Assembly (NCBI GenBank): GCA_015680685.1
Contig: MNCI01025182.1
Location: forward strand, 295,408-359,407
Direction: 5' to 3'
Length of the DNA: 64,000 nucleotides
From: Gnetum montanum
Taxonomy: Eukaryota; Streptophyta; Gnetopsida; Gnetales; Gnetaceae
Under the pieces are notes generated by a model. It was not told where the DNA came from. It did no database searches and saw only the letters and a program-made list of their open reading frames with translations. Positions 24,200 to 35,154 of this stretch are shown here, piece by piece. Numbering within the stretch: position 1 is the stretch's first letter; every line of letters starts with the position of its first letter. The position numbers and the translations under genes are program-made.

Positions 24200-24560
24200 C
24201 GATGCAGTTAAAGTCAACCCCGAATGAGGGGAGGTCACAACAGCTCCACTGTCGATTAGCGTACGTGTTGGGCAATGTACCATTCATAGAGTGCATGTTG
24301 ATGATGGTGTGGCAACAAATGTAGTTCTATACTCCATCATTGACAAACTAGGCATGACAGACGAGATCATGCCAACAAAAACCATGTGTCTAAAATCCTT
24401 CAATGGATCACGTGTCATAGTCAAGGGCACGATTAACCTAGCCTTCGTGGTAGGTGAAAAATTCCCCATCAACCTAGAGTTCACTATCATAGAAGAGATG
24501 CCCAGTTTCAACATGATTCTTGGCAGACCTTGGCTAGCACAACAATGAGCCGTTTCCTCA
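24200..24560 (+). pseudogene. Retropepsin of D1
   Basis: The frame 24291-24548 reads VDDGVATNVVLYSIIDKLGM at the active site and ends MILGRPWLAQQ, the typical tail of Tat-type proteases. The family has VDGGS or DSG-like loops, so the residue after the catalytic Asp is likely changed from Gly to Asp by a G-to-A change. The upstream piece 23994-24227 joins it after one stop. The domain is followed by stops and no RT. Confidence 0.75.
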
Positions 24561-26528
24561 CCGATACATTAAGAAATACGCCATCTATACAAAGGTAGAC
24601 AAGTTATTATACATGGCAACAACACCCCCTTTCAAGCTGACCACAACATAGACATGTCATAGGTCTTGAAAGAGGAGCCTCTTGATGCAACACCTAGAGC
24701 CAAAATGCCCAGACGAGTGGCAACCAACACAGTATTTAAAGCTAAAATGCCCAAACAAGTGGCAAAAACCATAAGCCTTCCAGCGAAGCCTAAAACTAAA
24801 ATGCTTTCAAAACCACATCTGGTTAGGAGACAACCACAGGATCAAAGTGCCCCTACGGCCAAAAACAAGCCAAATCTCTACACACTCTTCACATTCTTTC
24901 GTGGTGCATATGTCACGTTCATTTGTATTGTACTAGCTTACGCATTCTCTCATGGCCCGAAAAGGCCTTAAACTAAACTATGGTCCAAAATGGCCTTAAA
25001 CTAGATCACGTGGCCTAAAAAGGCCTTAAACTACCACATTTTTGCATTGTTTTCTATTTACTTGTGCATTTTAGTTCATGTTTTTTGCAATTGCTATTTA
25101 ACATTGTTTTCTCTAGTTGCTTTTGTTTATAGGATCATACAGATGCACATGCATGCATCCACACCGATAGTCCTAGCATCATGACTTAAAACTGATACCA
25201 CACATCATCCTGGGTTATGACAATAAACTGATACCACACAACACTTGTCCAAAATGACAGTAAACTAGCACTCATCCAACATGACATTAAATTACCACAT
25301 TCTTCTACTAGAGTTCGCTAATACTATAAACTAGCTTGCCTCTTCACAGTCTGCCACGACTATAAACTAACACTGCACCGTCCGCTATGATGCTAAATTG
25401 GCAATGTCCAATGGGTTATGACGTAAAACTAACCCATGACAGTCCGCTAAGACTATAAACTAGCAACATCTTCACTGTCCTACAGATCTATTGCTACATT
25501 CGATTGCCTATGCTCATCAAAGCCTGCTGCATGAAACTGATGTTGTTCAACACTCTATTTGCGTGAAACTCCATTCCACCAACTACATTCAGGTCTGAAG
25601 TGTTTTAGCTAACATTACTTGTTGTTTTCTTATCCTCTTGGATTTGTGTCTATAGGATGAAACTTTGAGAGGTTCGCACACAGATGCATTTCATCACAGT
25701 GACAAGGCACCACATTGTTCCTGACATCCACATTCAGGTTCATCAAACCATTCACAAGTACATTTCCTCACTCCTGATACACCCCTTAGTTACACCCCCT
25801 GATACATCCCATTCATTCCCAAAATTCTAGATGTGTTGTTGCTCACTATAACTCTCTAACTAGTGGGAACAAAAAACGATGCACAACACATGACACAAGC
25901 ATGAGTACAAAACTGATAGCAAACTCTTTCCAAAAAAAAGAGACAAACATAAAAAAACAAAAACAAAAAAAAAAACAAAAAAAAGAGAGCAAAAGAGAGC
26001 AAAAAACCAAAAGAGCAAAATGCATCACAATGTCATTGGCTCTTCCCACACATGCCCTAGGCAAGAAGGTAATTATCTTAAAGGAAACACTCATGTCTCA
26101 AATGCTCATGTTGCATCTCACCATGTGGCTTTGGAAGTCAACAATGAATTCCCTTAAACATAGCACATGAGTCTCATTTCTCCAAAGGATGCACTTCCTC
26201 ACTGCGTGGCTTTGGAAGTTCACAATAGGTTCCCTTAAACATAGTACAAGGGTCCTATTTCTCCAAAGAATGCACTCCCCATGCCTTGGTTCCAAGTTTG
26301 CTAGAAACTAGCTATTGACAAGGACCAACATGACTCATTCACATGAGAGCACCCCTCTCTACATTCCCCCTCCCAATCACAATCCCATGTACTTTGGAAA
26401 CACGGTGCGATGAAATTCGACCAATGGCCAATAGACAATGCTGGATGCCAAGTTGATTGCAGTGTTTTGTACTTCTTTATCGATGCCTCTCAAGTAGATT
26501 CCTCCAGGTGTCAACAAAGAGGGGCCAA
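24561..26528 (+). other. D1 region between protease and 3' LTR: iterated words, no pol
   Basis: 24690-24830 encodes further AKM..P units. GGCCTTAAACTA occurs at 24964, 24992 and 25022, and about eight TTAAACTAG-like words with GCTAAGAC-like flanks lie at 25170-25480, continuing the AKMLNW DNA word outside any frame. An A-rich stretch covers 25928-26020, and an 81-bp unit is repeated twice at 26125-26286. A purine-rich AACAAAGAGGGG tract at 26513-26524 just before the LTR can be the polypurine tract. Confidence 0.65.
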
Positions 26529-28510
26529 TGAAACACCATAAAAATTTCAGCAACACTTCTAGACAGCTTTAGATCCTCTGAAGCGACTTTAAATAGCCCA
26601 TCATGGAGCAAGCAAGATCCCCTTGGGGCCCACAGATCACGATGGCAAGTCTTGATGTTAAGAATAATCAATTTCAAGGTCAAAAAGTGCAATTTTGGCT
26701 AAGTACACTATGCTTACGCGATGCTTACATTGCATAGCGTAAGGTCAGCGTAACCAATATTTGTAGCCCTAGAATCGAGTCTAAACAGGCTGATTTTGGG
26801 CACCTGGACCCTCAAGCATCATCGGAGTTCCCAGTAGCTCCCAGCATCAAAAACCATGAAATTTGAGCTCAAAATCACATTTTTTGGGCCATTTTCAGTT
26901 TCATACGCTAGGGTTATCGTTTCATACATTGCACAACGTATGAATAGCGTAACCAAGAAAAAATGGGATAAAACAAGCATTTTTAGGTAGCATCTTTGAC
27001 ATCTGAGCATCCCCTAGGGACAAGAAACATTCATACATGTTCACAAATTTCAAAAACTTCATTTTTGGGCTTCAAATATGTCATTTTAGACTTCTTACAC
27101 TAGGGTTACAGTTTCATACGCTGCACAATGTATGAACAGTGTAACAAACACAAACATGCCCAAAATGGCAGCCAAATGAAGTCAAAATTTGCATTCAGGA
27201 AACCCTAGAGAGTAGGCCGTAGTCAGAAAACATCAAATAGGCATCATCGTACAAAAATGAGCTCAAAATAGGGCAGAAACACTTAGTTATGCTAGGGTTA
27301 CAGTTTCATACACTGCAAAGTGTAATGCCCAACATAAACAACTAAAACAGGACCAAAACGACATCCAAATCAACCCAAATTTGGGACACAGAACCCTCAT
27401 GACCCATGGCATGTAGATCCACTCTAAAAATGGGTCTCATAGATCAAAAATAGGTTCAAAATGCATTATTTTCAAGTCATACACTGTTAGTTACGCTTGC
27501 ATGCTTCCAGCAGCGTAAACACTTTCATACATTGGACGCTGGATGCTAGACACTAGATGCTAATGCTAGAACAGGCTACACACACATCAAAGCTAGGTCC
27601 ACATATGCTGGAGGGTTTGGCAGCCCAAAAATAGCATAGAATTGTAGATCTGGAGGCCAGACACCCAGATCCATGCTTGTACATTAACATTTGTTGCATT
27701 TTTGACATTTTTTTCAGTGTTTCAAGTTCTGATGCTGGGCATTATGCATGCCAGTTTAAGAGATCTTGGATGCTACACTATACATTGTAACAATTTCTAT
27801 GCATTTTGGTTAAAACGATCACATGCGTCACCTAATCTGCATTTCCTGCATCTGATAGCCATGGATCTTCGCATAGATCCGCATCCCATGAATAAAAATC
27901 ATATAAATACCTCAATTTTCCACTAGATCGAGGTTGGAAAATTTGATCATAGAGAATCCTGTACACTTTGTACATTAAACATTCCAGGTAACATTTCATA
28001 TGCTGGGCATCAAACTTGGTTACGCTGAGCAAGGGCAATCTTGGTCACACTACAGAACCTACAACCAAAAACCTGTATTCCCATGCATCCATTCACATCC
28101 ATCGGGGCTGATGTATGATTGACAGTAATCCAGAACTACATTTGACTGGTGCACATTGTAATCATTTGTAATACATATTTTTTACATTTTTTCCAGCTAG
28201 TTTTCAGTTTTCACACTATTTTCATCGTTTACTTTGTTTTCACCGTTTACCGTTTACATTCGTTACGCCTGTTACGCTTATTTGCATTCTATTTTCACTG
28301 TTTGCATTTGTTTACACATAACCTAGCACCATAGAAATTGTATATGCTTGGGGAAGTCCTTATTTGATCTATGTGTAGACCGTCCAAGGCACTCTGCCTT
28401 CATTGTTTTTTTAGTAGGCCCTTGGGCAAAGGTAGGGTCTTACTGTTTCATTCGTAGATCTCTTGGCGTCCATTCATTCCAACCTCTCATCAATGATTTC
28501 GGAAGGTACA
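26529..28510 (+). repeat. 3' LTR of D1 (1,982 bp)
   Basis: It begins TGAAACACCATAAAAATTTC, nearly identical to the start of the D2 LTR at 58575, and ends GGTACA. It is the complete copy: the first 240 bp, absent from the left LTR, hold an inverted repeat at 26713-26743 (CTTACGCGATGC with GCATAGCGTAAG). Confidence 0.8.
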
Positions 28511-29102
28511 ATGAGCTTCTTGATATAACTTGTAGCATTTTGGATAGTTTAGATATTTATTCATGCATTTAATACTTTTAGTTATTTATTTAATGTTTCC
28601 CAATAATCAAGCTAATTAAATGAGATAATCTAGAAAGATTAAATACATAAGTAGGATTTCTTCGAGCGTAACACATATTCACTTGGTAATCATAGCAGCA
28701 TTATTTCTTGGTGCACCTAGTAGCATAGTGCTTGGTAACCCAACAGTGGATACATGGGTTCAAGATGTGTATAGAATGTGGGACTGGATGCTTGTGTTAG
28801 GACTAACTAGAGACTAGTTAGTTAGTTAAAACAAATTAGTTATTAAATCACTCTATCTCTCTCTTTAAGCACCAAAGAACATAAAACATAAAACAATAAA
28901 AAACATATACCTAAATTACAGTTAATCATACCATGTGCATCACAAGTGTAATTGGGAAGACAAAAAATGATCGTTGGGGCAAGATTCACTTCCTAGAAGA
29001 TTAGTGCATTGGAAATTAGAGAGTCCACGAAATTTGACCAGATTGTATGTGAAAACTTCATAATTCATATGGTTAAGTGTAGGGGTACCTTAAAATACTC
29101 AT
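28511..29102 (+). repeat. Truncated LTR of the A family
   Basis: The sequence aligns with 326-865 of LTR A (CTTGTAGCAT, TGCACCTAGTAGCA, CTTGGTAACC, GATGTGTATAGAA). It lacks the first third, including the word and TATA region, where D1 ends. It is followed not by a primer site but by a satellite array. Confidence 0.65.
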
Positions 29103-30465
29103 AAATTAGCTTCTTGAATCTTATGGATTGGAAACCTAAATTTTCATGCAACCTTAAGGAACAAAAAATAGTTACCATTGTCCATATTGAACCAGGTAAA
29201 CAGAGCATGGACATTCATCTGATATAAGAGATGAATAAAAATAAGAAGAATAGATATAAGGGATATAACATCTAGAATACAATGTTCAATATGAACATGC
29301 ATGATTATGCAACCTCTAGAAATTTCCATGGCTAAGTTCATTTTATATGAACTAGCAAAATCATGCATAAATGTGTAGCCCAATTATTGATACACCTAGT
29401 ATTGAATATGTATTCTAAAATAATCACTTATTAATTGACATGCTACACTAAGAATAGTATCATGATACACAAATGGAATGATATCCCCTTTATTGAAACA
29501 TAACTAGCTCTGTGAACCTTATGGAATGGGGACATGCATGTTCATGTAATTTCAAGGAATAAACAATAGCTACCAATATCCATCCTAAACTAGGTAAATA
29601 GAGCATGGAAATTAACTCAATATAAGAGATGAAGGAAAATAAGGAGAATAGGTTTAAGAAGTATAACATCTAGAACATAATGTCCAATGTATACATACAC
29701 AATCATGCAACCTCTAGGAATTTTCATGGCTATGTTTGTTTTGTATGAACTAGAGAAATCATGCACGGATGTGCAGCCTAGTCACTAGTATACCTAGTAT
29801 CAAATGTATGTCTTAAAACAATCACTTATTAAATAACATTCTATACTAGTGATAGCATCATGATACACAAAAGAAATGGTATCCCCTTTATCTAAAAATA
29901 ACTAGCTCCATGAATCATATTAATTGGGTACATGCACTTTTGTGTAACTTCAAGGAATAAATACTAGTTATCATCATCCATCATGAAACAAGTAAATAGA
30001 GAATGGACATTCAACCAATATAAGAGATGAAGGAAAATAAGAAGGATATGTATAAGGGGTATAACATCTAGAAGATTATCTCTAAAGTGATCATGCATAT
30101 TTGTGCACCCTCCAAGAATTACCCATGGCTATGTTGGTTCTGTATGACCTAATGAAATCATGCACAGATGTGCAACCCATTCTTCAGTACACCTAGTATC
30201 AAATGTATGTTATAAAATAATAACTTATTAACTGACATGCCACACTCAGGACAACATCATGATACATAGAAGGAATGATATCCTCTTTATCTAAACATAA
30301 CTAGCTCTATGAACTGTATTGATCAGGAACATGCACATTGCTATAGCATCAAGGAATAAAAACTAGTTATCATCATCCATCATGAACCATGTAAATAGAG
30401 CATGGACATTCACCCAATATAAGAAATGAAGGAAAAAAGGAGGATAGTTATAAGGGGTATAACAT
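29103..30465 (+). repeat. Tandem satellite-like array, unit about 398 bp, about 3.4 copies
   Basis: The anchor AAGGA(A/T)(A/C)AA recurs at 29156, 29554, 29952 and 30351, which gives spacings of 398, 398 and 399. The body of each unit also repeats: ATATAAGAGATGAAG, ATAACATCTAGAA, CATGCA.GATGTG.AGCC, ACACCTAGTAT and GATATCCCCTTTAT. The last unit is partial. No coding capacity is apparent. The near-constant unit length points to unequal exchange. Confidence 0.9.
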
Positions 30466-30909
30466 CCAATGAAAATAGGTCATGCAACCCAATGAGTAAC
30501 CAACCTCTCCAATGTGTGTTTTTTTCATTTAACGTGAGTTATTGAAGGATACATTCCTATTTTATTACCTACATGAGAGAACACAACTAGTTTTTCTTTT
30601 GTTAATTATTTTTAATTTAGAGTTCTTGGTATTTGGGATGCTTGATCAAGCAACCTTAAATGATTTACCTAAAGATAATTAATATGACATATTCTACAAT
30701 ATATAGTCTAAATAAGAGATCAATAGCCCTATTTTACTATGTATAGATACATTTATATGCCCTATTCTACTATGTATAGATACATTTAGATGATAATATA
30801 AGATTTATCATGAGATTTTTATTTTTAGAAAAGCTCTCACTTTCACCTTTCATATAATACTCAATTTTCTATTTTTAAAAATTGAATAAAAATAAATTAA
30901 AAAAATGTA
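30466..30909. other. AT-rich sequence, nothing recognised
   Basis: I see no gene and no clear repeat. It may include a diverged part of the 5' LTR of element E, but I could not align it with 42722-45511. Confidence 0.4.
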
Positions 30910-30960
30910 ACACCTGGCCCTAGTTAGAATGGGGTGTTACATTGTGGTATTAGAGCTAGG
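30910..30960 (+). other. End of 5' LTR and primer binding site of element E
   Basis: CACCTGGCCCTAGTTAGAAT then GGGGTGTTACA (ending 30941) matches the end of the 3' LTR in pattern. Three bases later TGGTATTAGAGCTAGG (30945-30960) differs by one C-to-T change from the initiator-Met primer site TGGTATCAGAGCTAGG. Confidence 0.75.
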
Positions 30961-31079
30961 TTTACTCGAATGTGGTATGAAGGTTGGAGTACTCATCCAT
31001 CTATGATTTCAGGTTATAAATATGTATAGTAGATGTGGTCATGATGTTGGTTGGGCTTGTAGATTAGAAAGGCCTAATG

Positions 31080-32070
31080 ATAAATAGGAGTAGCCTCTTC
31101 AAACATCTAGTAGTGGTCCTATAAATAGAAAACCAGATCTTATACAACAACTATTATATATCCTATAGTAGCATGTCATAGCTAGAAATGCTTCCATTTC
31201 CACAGTTAGGGAAGTGGAAAGTGGTAGTGGTAGTGGAGGCTTAGGAGTTAAACAAGTAGCCTATCAATAGTGAATTTGTAAGTAGTTTTGGAAGTTGGAA
31301 CCTCCTAAATTTGATGGCACTAAGGATCCCATTGTACCTAAAGAATGATTGGAGGAATTACAAAAGGCTTTTGATTTGATGAGTTGCTCTTTGACTCAAT
31401 GGACTTGCTTGGTACTCTATTAGTTGGTTGTTGTTGCTTAATGTTGGTGGATGATTGAAGAGTAGGCCAAGGACTGGACTGGCCAAGAGGTGTCATGAAA
31501 TGATTTTTTAACATCTTTTAGAGCCCATTATGTGTCTACCTAATATGCATAGGTCAAGGAGAACAAGTTCTACCATTTTTATTAAGATAGTTGGTCTATG
31601 GTGGAGTATGATGTTCATTTCTTTAAGCTTATTAGTTATGTACCAAAGATGTAGATAGATGCTCAAGCATAGGAAAATGGATTTTTTAGAGGGTTAAGGC
31701 CATGTTTGAAGGACCATAGCTTACCCCTCAGATTGATGTCCTATGATGAGGCTAGAGTAGTACCCATGTATTTAGAGAGGAGTTAGTGGGAAGATGTAGC
31801 TCATAGAGAGAGGTGATAGGGGTAGGGGTAGAAGAGAGGACTGACATTTGAAGAGAGGCCTAGCTTCTCTAAGCAACCTTGTGGCCATGAAGGAGAACAT
31901 CCAACACCCACTCATAGTCCTATTGTTGGATCTAGTTGTGGAGCTATTGTTTCTTATAGATGTGGGTAGCTTGGCTATATGTAGAGAGATTACCAAAATT
32001 ATTTTGCCTATGGGAAACTAGGACATCAAGCTCATGAATGCTTGAAGTAGGTAGGTAGTAGTGGAGGAGG
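31080..32070 (+). pseudogene. gag: gag of element E
   Basis: The capsid region contains PPKFDGTKDPIVPKE and WLEELQKAF-type text around 31300-31370, then FLTSFRAHYVSTY near 31510-31545. A zinc-knuckle region follows at about 31955-32045: an RCG.LGY-like unit, then YGKLGHQAHECLK, whose first Cys reads Tyr. Stops occur throughout, mostly TAG and TGA at Gln and Trp positions. Confidence 0.75.
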
Positions 32071-32074
32071 CAGA

Positions 32075-32480
32075 GGCTAAGGATAGTGACCTTCAACTTA
32101 GGGTGGACATGGAGCACCTGTATGCATTAACATACCAGCCATTAGATGTGCAACCAAACATAGTGATGGAGATGGAAGGTACCATTTTGGGCTTTGAGGT
32201 GTTGATTTTATTTAATCTAGGTGCTAGAAATTCTTTTGTAGATCCCATAGTTTCACATCATGTAGCTCTTATATGTCATTCTCTTTCTCCTGGGTTGATA
32301 GTATCTTTTGCTAGGGGTTAAGAAACTTGAGTTGATCAAGCGTGTATAGGTGTGCCAGTAGAATTGGAACATGTGTAGTGGGTTAGCGATTTTCATGTTA
32401 TGGATCTTGGGTTATACGATATAATTTTGGATATGGATTGGTTATTATAGTTAAATGCTAGTTTGGATTGTTGGCAAAAG
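32075..32480 (+). pseudogene. Retropepsin of element E
   Basis: The open piece 32061-32321 contains GTILGFEVLILFNLGARNSF. Chromoviral proteases have LFDSGA(T/S)HSF here, so Asp has become Asn and Ser has become Leu, both explicable as G-to-A or C-to-T. Downstream, near 32395-32450, DLGLYDIILDMDWL matches the conserved YDVILGMDWL segment. Confidence 0.75.
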
Positions 32481-32689
32481 CTCCTACAACTATAATCAGC
32501 TGATGATGCTTTGATTGAGGTACAAAATCATCCAAGAACTATGTGCTTAAATTTGATCTCCTATCAGATGTACTGTAGAATGTTTCAAAAAGGGAATGAA
32601 CGCTTTGTGACTATAATATATAAAATAGATATGGTGGAGATAGATCGAATTCCTATGGTTCAAGAATTCTTTAATGCAATTTAGTCAAA

Positions 32690-33510
32690 ATTACCAAGTT
32701 TGCCATTGAGGCAAGAGATTGAGCTCAAAATCAAACTTAAACCTAGTATAGAGCCTATTTCAAAGGCTTCACATAGGATTTCTCCTATAGAGCTCGTATA
32801 GCTAAAGATTCATCTACAAGAATTGTTGGAAAAAATCCTCATTTGATCTAGTGTATCACTATGGGATGCATTAGTGTTATTTGTTAAAAAGAAGGATGGG
32901 GATTTGCAGCTATGCATAGATTACTTGCAGCTACACTAGGTGACTATGAAAAATAAATATCCTCTACCATGCATTGACATCGTATTTTATCAACTTTGGG
33001 GAGCTCATGTATTCTCAAAGATTGACTTCAAGTTTGGGCATCACCAGGTGTGGGTTCATGAATAAGATGTGTCAAAGACAATATTTAGAACACGATATGA
33101 CCATTATGAGTTTTTGGTGCTTTCATTTGGATTGAAAAATGTACTATTAGTTTTCATGTGCCTCATGAATAGTGTGATGCAGCCATTCCTAGATCAATTT
33201 ATAATTGTATTCATAGATGATATCTTGGTATGCTCTTCTAATGAGTAGTTGCATGTAGAGCATTTGTAGATAGTCTTATAGACTTTGAGGAGGTACCAAA
33301 TATATGCTTAGCCATCAAATTATTCATGTTAGTGGTAAGAGATTTAGTTCTTGGGACATGTGGTGTTAGGAGCTGGTATCTCTATGGATCCTACAAAGAT
33401 TATAGTCATTTATGATTGGCCTATGCCACAATCAATAGTGGAGGTGTGAAGTTTCTTGGAATTGGTAGGATATTATCGTAGGTTTTTGGAACATTTTTCT
33501 TGCATAGCAT
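32690..33510 (+). pseudogene. Reverse transcriptase of element E
   Basis: Conserved parts run in order: SLPLRQEIELKI near 32700, LVLFVKKKDGDLQLCIDY near 32875, KIDFKFGHHQVWV near 33020, [19 protein letters not shown] near 33080, and the catalytic [10 protein letters not shown] at about 33212, with both Asp residues kept. The thumb motif around 33450-33490 (LVGYYR.FLEHFS) closes the domain. Stops are scattered through it. Confidence 0.85.
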
Positions 33511-33589
33511 CTCCTTTGACTTGATTGTTAAGGAAGGATATTAAATTCACTTGGAGATTAGCTTGTTAGGATGTATTTGAAGAGTTGAA

Positions 33590-33985
33590 GTATAGATTGA
33601 TAACTCCTACACCAAGACATCCATATGAGATTAGTACTGATGCTTTAGGGGATGGATTTGGCTATGTGTTGATGTAAGATGAATAGGTCATGGCTTATGC
33701 ATCCTATTAATTGAGGCCACATGAAACTAGATATCTTGTGCATGATCTAGAGTTGGATGTTGTGATCTTCGCATTAAAGATTTGCTAGAATTATCTATAT
33801 GGACAGTAGGTTACAATTTGGACTAACCATAAGAGCCTCCAATATCTTATGATTTAGCCATAGTTAAATCTATGACAATGTAGATGGGTGAAGCTACTTA
33901 CTGTCTTTGATTTCACTATTAAATACAAGTTTGGCAAGACTAATAAAGTAGCAAATGCATTGAGTATGATGGTGAGTAAGCTTAA
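33590..33985 (+). pseudogene. RNase H domain of element E
   Basis: The text reads YEISTDALGDGFGYVLMQ near 33627, VMAYASYQLRPHETRYLVHD near 33690, then LYGQQVTIWTNHKSLQYL near 33795 (the family has TDHKSL, again Asp to Asn), and NKVANALS near 33945. This matches the Gypsy RNase H order. Confidence 0.75.
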
Positions 33986-34079
33986 TAGCTTGACAATCCA
34001 ATTAGATTTGTAGGAGCAAATATAAGAGCAATAGTGACATGAACCATGCTATCAAGAATTAAGGTAATAGATCACCTTT

Positions 34080-34220
34080 GATGGACCACTCTCTATGGAT
34101 AATCATGAAGTGTTATGGAGGGATGGTCAAGTATGTATTCTAGAAGTTCTACAAATTTAGTTGATGGATGTAGTCCACATGAGTAGATATCAAACGCATC
34201 TAGGTAGTTAAAAGATGTAT
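34080..34220 (+). pseudogene. Integrase of element E, part 1
   Basis: The N-terminal zinc-binding region (corresponding to HPG..KMY.. of the family) is interrupted at 34220 by element B. The last five bases TGTAT are the left copy of the target duplication. Reading continues in frame at 41514. Confidence 0.65.
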
Positions 34221-35139
34221 TGATGAGTGGCGAGATACCCCTACACTCAACCATATGACTACGAGCGTAGCATGCACGATCCGGTTGAACTCCGCAGACT
34301 AAATTCCTACACGCCCCATGGAACACTTAGGGTTAATTATTCATTGTCTTCCCAGACTTACTTGTAGTTTTCACGGTGTATGGTTAAGCAAGTCTGAGGC
34401 ATATGGTTTTTATGGTCTTTTATGTTTTATGTCTCCTACACTAACAAGGTGAAGGGTTGAGAAACTAATTACTAACTCTAACTAATGAACTAAGTTTAAA
34501 TTACCTAGCATCAACATCCATTCCCACTTACCGTACACACCTTGAACCGATGTAACCATGGTTACCAAACACTAATCGTTGCTGGGATCCCACGCATAAT
34601 GCACGTGCTTAAAGTGGTCATACTGAGGCACTTAACTAGGAGGAAATGGTTGAGAAAATCTAATCTAGCATAAGCGTGATAAGCATCCATTCCTTGATCA
34701 GCCGTACACATCCTTAAATGCTCGTAATCAAGTCATACTCATTCCGCATTACTGCAAGGTAATAAATAACATGTAATAAAATCCTATTCCATGCACTGCA
34801 AGGTTTATCCATGAAGCTTGTCTTTATTATCAAACACAAACGTGTGTTCAGGTACAATGTTTGCTCGAATAAAGATCCATTCACTTTAGGACTCCTACTG
34901 CGGGCACTTGGAAAATATTCTATCTCTAGAGTGATCAATCTGCTAGATTTTCCCTACTATTTAGCCTAGGATGATGAAATAAGGGAGAGGCACCTCTTAT
35001 TTATAGATATGACAATGCACCGCGATATCGCGTACGTGATATCGTAGGGGAAGACGCGATATTGCGTACATGATATTACGAGGGATGCGATATCACAATT
35101 GCCACGATCTTGTTGCCCATGCGATAGTGCATCCCATCA
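34221..35139 (-). repeat. 3' LTR of element B (919 bp)
   Basis: It begins TGATGAGTGGCGAG and ends CATCCCATCA on the plus strand. The TATA box is CTATAAATAAG on the minus strand at 35006-34996. GATATC words follow at 35021-35130, including the 12-bp perfect palindrome CGCGATATCGCG at 35021-35032. Confidence 0.9.
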
Positions 35140-35154
35140 TACCCCCATGACTAA
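35140..35154 (-). other. Polypurine tract motif next to 3' LTR of B
   Basis: The minus strand reads TTAGTCATGGGGGTA, ending at the LTR edge. The identical 15-mer occurs again at 35656-35670, and a close form with GGGGGAG at 37182-37195. Confidence 0.55.

Larger units (their letters stand above)
18715..28510 (+). mobile_element. Element D1: LTR element with gag and protease only
   Basis: Two long related repeats (18715-20456 and 26529-28510) flank an internal region with a primer site, a repeat-rich leader, gag, an iterated linker and a retropepsin, but no RT, RNase H or integrase. The 24550-26528 stretch that should hold pol contains only short iterations. Such elements match the type known as TR-GAG, non-autonomous elements with gag. 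D2 at 58575 has the same gag family, the same LTR start and the same primer site. Confidence 0.8.

Noticed and set aside
22010-24550. D1 gag and protease as an intact gene
   Set aside because: Several in-frame stops and shifts remain, for example after 22354 and after 22735.
18710-28515. ATGAG on both sides of D1 as target duplication
   Set aside because: The left ATGAG is explained by gag homology of element C, and the left LTR is missing its first 240 bp, so its true flank is gone.
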